Positions 57,010 through 64,000 of a DNA stretch of 64,000 nucleotides are shown in pieces. This DNA comes from Leptodontidium sp. MPI-SDFR-AT-0119. Its lineage: Eukaryota > Ascomycota > Leotiomycetes > Helotiales > Leptodontidiaceae. The stretch spans positions 1,054,001 to 1,118,000 of the forward strand of contig JAHLEZ010000009.1 in the NCBI GenBank assembly GCA_020726505.1, read 5' to 3'. Both the position numbers and the translations under genes were made by a program. The notes below the pieces were generated by a model. The model saw only the letters and a list, made by a program, of their open reading frames with translations. It searched no databases and had not been told where the DNA came from. Positions within the stretch are counted from its first letter, which is position 1. Every line of letters begins with the position of its first letter.

Positions 57010-60000
57010 CAGTGTTCGCAGTAGTATATGCAGTATAATCGATATTCCCCACTTCAGTGATATGGGACCATGCTGAAAAATACGGAATGATATAGGACCG
57101 GTCCTAGAAATACGTAGTGATATTAGCCTGAAGATTCTGATATTTCAATATATTAGTAGTATACTAGCATACTAACTTAAGGTTGGCGGGGTAGTTGGAG
57201 GGGTAGTTCGAGGGGTAGAATGAGGCTGAAGCCCTATAAATACAGGGGGCTAGGAGGTGGTTGGGAGCTTACCTGACGCCTACTCGCCCTTAATAAAGAT
57301 CTCCTTACTCTCTAACCAATTTTGTTAGAGGTTACGAGGCCATTAAACCTTTAAAAGAGGCCAGAGCCGTGGAACTGACTATTCGGATGCAGCCCAGCGA
57401 TTCCCTTGGATTCCCTCATGTGCCTGGCCCTGCCATATGTATCCTGGGCATTAGATATGCCTTGTTTCCGGTGGTATTCCGTGTGATATTGAATGCCTGG
57501 GCACATATCGAGAGGATGTAGAAATGAAGATATACGTCTATCCCATGCCTTTTGACATCCACCTGCCCCTAGATATGTGATTCGGACATTACATTGCCTG
57601 TTTTTGGCTAAGAAATCAATGAATTTCAGTGCCCAGAGCATGCTTGGATCGTTCCGGGTATGAGGATATATATCAGCTTCATCCTTCGACTCCTCTAGAC
57701 CTGTCCTAACCCCTGATGTGTGTGCCCTGGGCTTAGAAATCTCGATATTTGGGAGGGATAATCAGTCGATTTTAATGCCCGGATAATTAGAAAGAAATGA
57801 GGATATTCACAGACTCGTAATCAGTGTTTCGTAAGTAGGTTTGAGGATCCTAGATGTGGAAATTGGTTAGTTTCTCACCTAAAAAGCAAGACATTCTAAT
57901 ACCCGGATACCGAATATGCAAATGAGGGCATACCTACCTTCAGAGCCATATAAACCGCCTATATTCCTCGCATTAGATCAGCTATACCTTCAGCCATCTC
58001 TCTAGCTATATCTTCAAGCACTTAGCTGTCGCCCTCTGATTTATCACCTCTTAAGCTACCTCACTATCGCTATGTCGTCGTCCTAAAGCTCTAATTCGTT
58101 AATTCTCTCTGATGTGCTTTCTGAATCGTCTTCTGAGTGTGCCCCTAATATAGAGGAGAAGTGGGAGGAGCCTATTCTTGAAATCGTCGAGATATTACAA
58201 GAAATCGTTGATTTAATAGAAAAAGATGAAGGTCAATATGTTCTTAGAGGTCAATTCAGCTAAAGCAAGCTCCTATCGCTAGATATCTCTTAGGTAGAGG
58301 ATTCTTTCTTCTAAGACCCCATTAGTACTATCATAAGTATTAAGAGTAATAAACAGCAAGATGCCTTACTTACAGACCCTCCAAATGAACCCTAGGCTCC
58401 TAAGGACGAGAATTTAGACTAGAACTACTTTAAGGACGAGTCTCTATTGCGCCATCGTACCTCTTTTGTATAGGACTATATACTAAACGAAAATCTATAG
58501 TACATCTATCGGAACGCTCAAAACAGTGTCGAATGGCGCTGTGCCTACTGTAGTCGTCGATATCGCGAGTCTAGAGGCACCAGAATCATTAGCTCTCACC
58601 TTAAAAGAAATCACTATATTGAGAAGGACTCACTACGCCAAGAGAGAAAGAAGCGTACTCGGGGAGCCATTAAGAGTGCTATAGACGCTATTACTAGGTC
58701 TAGAAGTTACAAGAGACGTCAATTAGAGGAGGATAAGGTTAAAGCTAAGTATATAACTGATCTACACGTCCTTGAGCTATTGATAGTCCGCTGGTTTACC
58801 TCTGATTCTATTCCTCTCTCTACCGTCGAGAGCGAAGAATTCCGAGCTGTGATAGCCTATATTAATAGGGATATCGGCGCCTGGCTTCCCTCCAGTAGTA
58901 ACACAATCAAGACTTGGATTATTCGTCACTTCGTTAAAGAGAGAGTAAAGAAAATATCTGCCATTACGAAGGCTCAGTCCCTTATTCACATCTCTTGCGA
59001 TATAGCTGTTTCTACTAACGGGCTTCCTATTATAGTCTGGATTTCTCATTTTATCGACGAATATAGCGACCTAAAGGTGTTTCCTTTAACTGTCAGAGAG
59101 ATTCAGGGGAGCCACGATCAAGATAATCTTGCGAAGCATTCGATGGAGGTAATAATAAAGTGGGGGATAGGAGAAAAGATAGGTTATTAGGTAATAGACA
59201 ATGCCAGAGTCAACGATGCGATACTGCGAGGGATCTCGATTAGTAAGCTAAGGCTCTTTTTCTTTGTTCTGATTAGTGGCAAAACTACACTGCCTGCCTA
59301 ATACGGCTAGATCCCGCAGCACTTCGCATCCTGGCTATATTTAATTTCTTGACTTCTCACCCTCACTGACTTCTCTCTCTCTCTTTATAGGACTATTTGA
59401 TCAACTGCGAATCGATTACGACCCTGAAGAGCACTGATTACGTTACTATGGCCATATACTTAACCTCGTCGGCGATGCTTTTTTATTTAAAACACAAGGC
59501 GACGCTCTCGTAGAGCATAATAACGACTACTCCTCCTCTGACGCCCTCACCGAACTCGAATTTGCCTTATGGCGGAAAAAAGGGGCTATTAGTAAAGCTC
59601 ACAACTATGCGGTTAGGTTTAGTCGGAGTACCCTAAAGAATGGCTATTAGGTCAATATGGGTGGGAAGAAGCTTCCAAGGGATAACAGTACAAGGTGGAC
59701 TTCTATGTATAAACTGGTGAGTGTCTTAGATGATCTAGACGTTCAAAAAGCCCTACAAAAGCTCTACTCCCGGCATCCGGATGCTATCGAACCTCTTGAT
59801 CGTTTGACCCCAGAAGACTTCTAAGAGCTGCACAAGATTAGATTCTTTCTCTAGGCCATGTACGACGCTATCCTTTTTATAGAGGGCCACAGCGTAACTT
59901 TAGATCGTGTTCTCCCTGTTATGGAGTTCGTTTTGGATCACTTCGAGACCGGCAAAGACAGCTATTCTGAGGACCGATTTCTCTCACCTTGTATTAACTC

Positions 60001-61021
60001 TGGCTAGTCTAAACTCAACGACTACTACGCCTTGACAGATAAATCTCCAGCCTACGTTGCAGCTGTCGTATTAGATCCCTCTAAAAAGTGGCAATATTTC
60101 GAGGATTAATGGAAGGTGGCACACCCTGAATGGCTCAATACTTGGAAGGTCAAGGTTCAGCGCCTTTGGGAGTACTCTTATAAGGTTCTCTTTAGTCCCG
60201 ATTTCCTTTCTTTCACTAAGAATGACTACTAACTTAGAAACAGGATCTGCCTTCTATCTACGAATCTCCCTCCTCCTCTACAAAACCTCAGGCTGACAAG
60301 CCGTCTAAAAACACCTACGTCGCTCACCTCTAGCGCAAGTAAAAGGCTAAGACTACACTCGACGAATATTCGCTTTACCTCTCTACTCCACTAATTCTAG
60401 AGTGTAAGAAACACGACCCTCGCAAGTGGTGGCTTGAAATGGCGGCTACTTACCCTAAACTACACCGAATGGCTCTCGACATGCTTTCGATTCCTGCTAT
60501 GTCATCTGAATACGAACGCCTCTTTTCTGCCACCAAAGTTACTATTACAGACCGACGAAATCGCATGGGGATAGCATTAGTGGAAGCGCACGAATGTCTG
60601 AAATATTGGCTAAAGCCGAGCGGCCATAAGGTTGTGGAGATTGATTAGGTTGAGTTTAGATGCCCTAGATATTATATTTCCCTTGTTTTTGCGGTGTTTT
60701 TGAGGTTTTTGGAGTGCCTAGATCTTCTGTTTTTACACGACTGAGTGTCGCAACGTCCTAATATCTCTGTTTTTATTAAGCTCTCTTTTATAGCTCTTTT
60801 ATATGCTTTGGAATCGCGAAGGTACTGTGTTATTTGGAGAGTTAGTAGTCCATTTTAGGCTTAGTGCCATATTTTGCCAGTATCTCAGTATATCCCCGTA
60901 CCGTACAGTATTATCATTCCCCCTGTCAATACGTATGGTCTCGGAAATACGGTACGTAGTATGTATCAGACCGCCTGAATACGGAGCTAGTAATACAGAA
61001 AGTACACTACTGCGAACACTG
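57010..61021 (+). mobile_element. hAT transposon 3 (4012 bp), target duplication ACGCGGAG
   Basis: The inverted termini CAGTGTTCGCAGTAGTA (57010) and its complement ending at 61021 are of hAT CAGTG type. The 8-bp duplication ACGCGGAG flanks at 57002-57009 and 61022-61029. The 5' kilobase is non-coding and has a CTATAAATA box near 57235 and an AATAAAG motif near 57293; it may include another repeat. Confidence 0.93.
58072..60648 (+). pseudogene. hAT 3 transposase with BED finger, many stops
   Basis: From ATG 58072. BED finger: WRCAYCSRRYRESR with SSHLKRNH. Then VRWFTSDSIPLSTVESEEFR, IHISCDIAVSTNGLPIIVWI, a RWTSMYKLVSVLDDLD block and LDMLSIPAMSSEYERLFSAT at the C-terminus. Many in-frame stops are present (GY*VIDNA, EEH*LRYYG, NGY*VNMG, EDF*ELH, FFL*AMY, NSG*SKLN, FED*WKV), mostly TAG or TAA where Trp or Gln is expected. 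A short intron lies near 59236-59390. Not functional. Confidence 0.85.
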
Positions 61022-61238
61022 ACGCGGAGTCGTCACTGTTCACTTGCTCAACATCATCTACCAAGATTTGAATCATGGTAATTTGTTCTTCAAGGGCTTC
61101 CAACTCGGTCTTCGCATTCCACATATCTTTTGCCATTGCGACTCCTGCGGACAAGAGTGCGAGGGCTCCCTTAACTGTAAGTGTTGTGGCTGCTGTGATG
61201 CCCGCATGCGCCCATGTATCCGCTTCATCGAGTGCCAT

Positions 61239-61682
61239 TGTGAATTGTCTTTGGATTTTTGGAATCCGGAGCAGGTTTGAAAGGTTTGGATCGTGGTATG
61301 GCGAGTTTGGAGATCGGACTCCTCAAGGAGCAAGAGACGGTGTTTTCGGTGAGGATGTGGGATAGCGGGTCGTTAATATATGGGCTGACAGAACAGACAG
61401 ACAAAACAGCAAAGGTTTTCGGCGTGGTCAACAAAATACATTTCGGATGGCAGCGAGCTTGCGTCAGCCTGCAGCCACAATGTCTCGGGCTATTAATAGA
61501 TGGGCCGCAAAAAGAAGCAAAAATTCAATGCGGCCATCATCACATGCAAGAGAAGGCTGTGACGTACCCTGATGTCCAGTGAGCACTTCTTGTGCAGCCG
61601 TTTGAAACAGGCTATCAACGCCCTTAGCTGCATTCTCAACCAGCTCAATAACTTAGACTCTTTGTTGCCGAGTTCTGCCGCT
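61239..61682. other. Upstream region of the pseudokinase gene
   Basis: Contains the likely promoter. At 61570-61690 a minus frame reads RQEAAELGNKESKLL and QLRALIACFKRLHKKC, a helical segment typical of fungal STAND-type N-termini, from memory; it abuts the WD40 fragment. Confidence 0.35.
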
Positions 61683-61829
61683 TCTTGTCGGGCAATCGTC
61701 TCGGGCTCTAGCGATACGACGGTGCGGCTCTGGGACGCTACAACAGGAGTGGCGCTCCAGACGCTCGAGGGCCATACGTCCTGGGTCAGTCCTGTCACCT
61801 TCTCACCCGACCGCAAGCACGTCGTACTT
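61683..61829 (+). pseudogene. WD40 repeat fragment
   Basis: One repeat and the start of the next: CRAIVSGSSDTTVRLWDATT, LEGHTSWVSPVTFSPDRKHV. It ends in a stop at the junction with the NACHT fragment. The high repeat regularity is typical of HNWD/NWD allorecognition proteins. Confidence 0.75.
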
Positions 61830-62204
61830 TAACGGACGGATGACAAGCTCGAGCCACTGATCTAAGAGAGACAGATTCGCAATATCGCTCCGCTCCGTCA
61901 CAGTATCACAGATATGTGTTTGGAGAGATGACGCAGCTTCCGCGAGCTGTACGGCAAGACTTGTAAAGAACTTGCCGGCATAGCTCACGTCTCCGCCGCC
62001 CCTTGAGAAAAAGAAGCTGGCTCCAAGACGCTTCTGCTCACTGTATCTGCGGGCGACGGTGCGGGAGATTGTTGACTTTCCCGTCCCAGCTAGGCCGCTC
62101 AGCCAGAAGATGCATCGCTCATTGTGTCCATCTTTTCCATCAGCCCAGTCATATATCTCTTGTAGCGTTTGCCGAGTGTACTTGGGAATCTGCTTTCCGA
62201 GCAA
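61826..62204 (-). pseudogene. NACHT domain fragment
   Basis: Reads IYDWADGKDGHNERCIFWL, then SGLAGTGKSTISRTVARRYS (Walker A) and LGASFFFSRGGGDVSYAGKF. It breaks off after LVIRPL, before Walker B, at the WD40 junction. Its 5' end (near 62190-62204) abuts a HET fragment in the opposite orientation. Confidence 0.85.
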
Positions 62205-62571
62205 GCAAATGGTTTACACGAGGCTGGACCTTGCAAGAACTCCTTGCTCCAAGATCAGTCGAATTTTTTTCCCCGAGGAACGCAACCGACTAGGTGACAA
62301 AGGAACTCTTGAGCAACAAATCCACGAGATTACGGGAGTCCCATCGATGGCGCTTCGACAATACTCTCTCTCCCAATTCGACGTTGAGGAACGATTCTCG
62401 TGGGCGAAAAGTCGACAGGCTACACGCAGAGAAGACAAGGCGTATTCACTATTTGGCATCTTCGATGTTCAAATGCCCCTTCTTTATGGCGAAGGAGAAG
62501 CCAAGGCATTTCAGCGGCTCCGAGAGGCAATCGATAAACCGTCCAAGGGTAAGTCGCATCTCAACGATTGA
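62190..62571 (+). pseudogene. HET domain 3' fragment, frameshifted
   Basis: Reads KWFTRGWTLQELLAPRSVEF, then in a second frame LGDKGTLEQQIHEITGVPS, FDVEERFSWAKSRQATRRED and AYSLFGIFDVQMPLLYGEGE. One frame change near 62285 separates the two. It lacks the HET N-terminus and matches the same part of the intact HET gene at 24385-27975. Confidence 0.8.
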
Positions 62572-62739
62572 TGCTTAAAAGACTGTTACGACCAGCGCTA
62601 ACTAGCAGCCCAGGCTCTGAGAAAGACCTACATCGTCACCTACCGTATGCTAAGGAGGCGCCTTTCAGCGCATACGACCGCCAAGACGAACCTGCCTGCC
62701 TCCCTAATACACGCGTCGACCTTCATCACTTGCTTTCCG

Positions 62740-62892
62740 TTCCCCTGTCGAAACATCCGATAAATAGACGTAGCATCTGGCTGCTTTCTGGTACCAGCGA
62801 AACATCGAGTTAATAGCTTCTGAGAGCTCAGCGCTGCTCGATTTGTCGATGCAGCATATGTCTACCTAAAAGTATTCCAATTCATTACGCAG
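62740..62892 (-). pseudogene. HET domain middle fragment, opposite orientation
   Basis: Reads RNELEYF*VDICCIDKSSSA, then SEAINSMFRWYQKAARCYVY. The stop is TAG at the invariant Trp of WVD. It is the segment immediately upstream of the piece at 62190-62571 in an intact HET domain, but inverted. Confidence 0.8.
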
Positions 62893-63219
62893 TCCAATCC
62901 AATCACAGAAGCTGTACCTTATCTGCCCCTCCAACTCCCCTAAGCATCATCTATCCTCCATCCTCCGTCCGCTTTCCTCTTTGGAATTCGACTACACTGT
63001 ATGGCTGCAAAGGGTCTCCCTTTGCAGATCATCCTAACAACCTCGCTAACCTTACAGCATGCGCACGTCGCCCATTTCCAAACCCTCATCGACTTCTCTT
63101 GCCCAACATCTGCGAGCTGTATCGCTCTGTTTTGCGGACGGTCTTACACCACATCTACGTCCATTTTATCGACATCCTTTATCTTACTCTTCCGAGTATT
63201 GTTCTATTAAAGTCACTGG
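62893..63219. other. Short interval between HET fragments
   Basis: No recognisable coding unit. It carries the second copy of a 26-bp stretch (62888-62913) found also at 52897-52922. Confidence 0.35.
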
Positions 63220-64000
63220 CAACATAGAGTCAAGTTATTACTATCTTCGCGCACTTACGAGAGAAATCCGCCTACTTAACCTTCTCCTAGCGACTACTTC
63301 GGGCAGCTTAAGGTGTTACCTAAGACGTGCAACTATCGGCGACATGCCGCCATTCATTTCTGTGTCTTATGTCTAGGGCACCGGGAAAGTAGAAAGGCTT
63401 ATGTATCTTGATTTTACGTGCGGGACTAAGGCTATACAAATATCGCAAAATCTCGAGTCGCTCTTTGTTAGGCTACTTTGCTATGACTTTAACACCTTTC
63501 CGCAACTCTAGAATAGGAGCTCCAGACTACTTATGTGGATTGACATAGTTTACATTAATTAGAGTAACATAGGCGAAAAGGCGTTGCAAATTCCCCTTAT
63601 ACGAGAGATATACTTATAAGCTTGTTCTATTATTATTTAGATTAACGAGTGCAACACATTCCTTCACTATACGTTTCAATACCTGCGCCAGGCTATAAGG
63701 GACAGCTATACTACCGAAGAAAATAATCCTGAAGTTAAATTTGACCTTATTAGATGAGATGTTATTAAACGCCTTTTAGATTGCGATTAGTTTTACAAGA
63801 GATAAGTTATATAAGAGGCAGCGATCCCGAAAGACACGATTTTTCTTTATAACGTAAATATAATAACTATAAACGATTTATTTCGAGGTATTAACGTAGT
63901 AGTAACTGCGTTACTTGTAAGGCCGAAGGTAATTAAGAAACTCTACTTTATACACGTTAAGTTAGTAAGGCTAGTGTTGGCCTTAAGAGAGCTAAGGAGA
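63220..64000 (+). pseudogene. RIP-eroded HET-domain pseudogene (runs off right edge)
   Basis: Reads ALTREIRLLNLLLATTSGSL, PPFISVSYV*GTGKVERLMY, LLMWIDIVYIN*SNIGEKAL, IREIYL*A and later FYKR*VI*EAAIPKDTIFL, DLFRGINVV. All HET landmarks (SYVWG, LWIDAICINQ, WVIQEA) are present, but with TAG at the Trp or Gln positions. AT content rises toward the right edge. The pattern is classic CpA to TpA decay. Confidence 0.75.

Larger units (their letters stand above)
55015..61238 (-). pseudogene. Pseudokinase gene with helical N-terminal domain, split by hAT 3
   Basis: Starts at ATG 61238 (MALDEADTWAHAGITAATTL) and reads to 61030, where the hAT begins. Beyond it the same frame resumes at 57009 (AIRSIWWRLRSKLFELDS), continues to 56713, crosses a 53-bp intron (56712-56660) and ends at 55015. 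The downstream frame of 544 codons has no stop. N-terminus: helical, coiled, unassigned. C-terminal kinase-like domain: FHYELDSLSRLQYSPFILKL, ILSTLAAIHKMGIVMGE, RRGCPSGWESPE-type activation segment end (here KKRGCPSGWESPED) and KMDMYQAGLLLWMLATEEFP. The HRD and DFG motifs are not recognisable, hence pseudokinase. The part 3' of the element could still be expressed from MRIDKNLSSLMEPHQVV (56649). A role in signalling or incompatibility is inferred only from the neighbourhood. Confidence 0.8.

Noticed and set aside
57100..58070. Separate LTR element inside hAT 3
   Set aside because: A TATA-like box and AATAAAG are present, but I could not find a paired terminus or duplication; the stretch may simply be the hAT promoter region.

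Overview
This window is accessory chromatin from a filamentous ascomycete (Pezizomycotina; Leotiomycetes is my impression only). The evidence is short spliced genes (introns of 46-99 bp with GT...AG ends), many HET, NACHT and ankyrin allorecognition genes, hAT, Crypton and Tc1/mariner transposons, and nonsense codons that are mostly TAG or TAA at former Trp or Gln codons. That spectrum is what RIP (CpA to TpA) produces. I found no CRISPR array, rRNA or tRNA.

Layout. 1-3556 (-): most of an NLR-like receptor with a lipase-like domain, a NACHT and ankyrin repeats, running off the left edge. 3.8-5.4 kb: a perfect palindrome, a mariner-type MITE and a class I methyltransferase. 7.2-8.3 kb (-): a decayed GAF module of a hybrid histidine kinase. 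9.4-13.2 kb: two nested LTR-like repeats, the second split by a RIP-killed Crypton. 15.98-22 kb: an N-terminal amidase gene (Nta1 type) cut by a 3.2-kb hAT element (8-bp target duplication) that supplies its stop codon; the severed C-terminal tail continues beyond the element. 24.4-28 kb (-): a large HET-DUF3597-zinc finger-membrane protein. 29.5-32.7 kb (-): a HET domain spliced in frame to folylpolyglutamate synthase. 34-37 kb (+): a HET/membrane gene with two nonsense codons. 37.1-37.8 kb (-): a dead GH114-CBM1 gene.

38208-45941 is a complete hAT element with an uninterrupted 11-exon transposase, split only by a 4.3-kb Tc1/mariner element that itself carries many stops. 48.8-50.6 kb (-) is a DUF7924 gene with two nonsense codons. 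51-55 kb holds a solo LTR, LTR scraps, a CCCH finger ORF and a hAT relic. 55.0-61.2 kb (-) is a pseudokinase gene split by a third hAT element, again with an 8-bp duplication. 61.6-64 kb is a mosaic of WD40, NACHT and HET fragments in mixed orientations, ending in a RIP-eroded HET pseudogene.

The genes do not form one pathway. The common theme is a turnover zone for self/non-self recognition genes, built and broken by transposons, recombination and point mutation. The two housekeeping-type enzymes (Nta1 and FPGS) have both been remodelled by this environment: one truncated, one fused to a HET domain.
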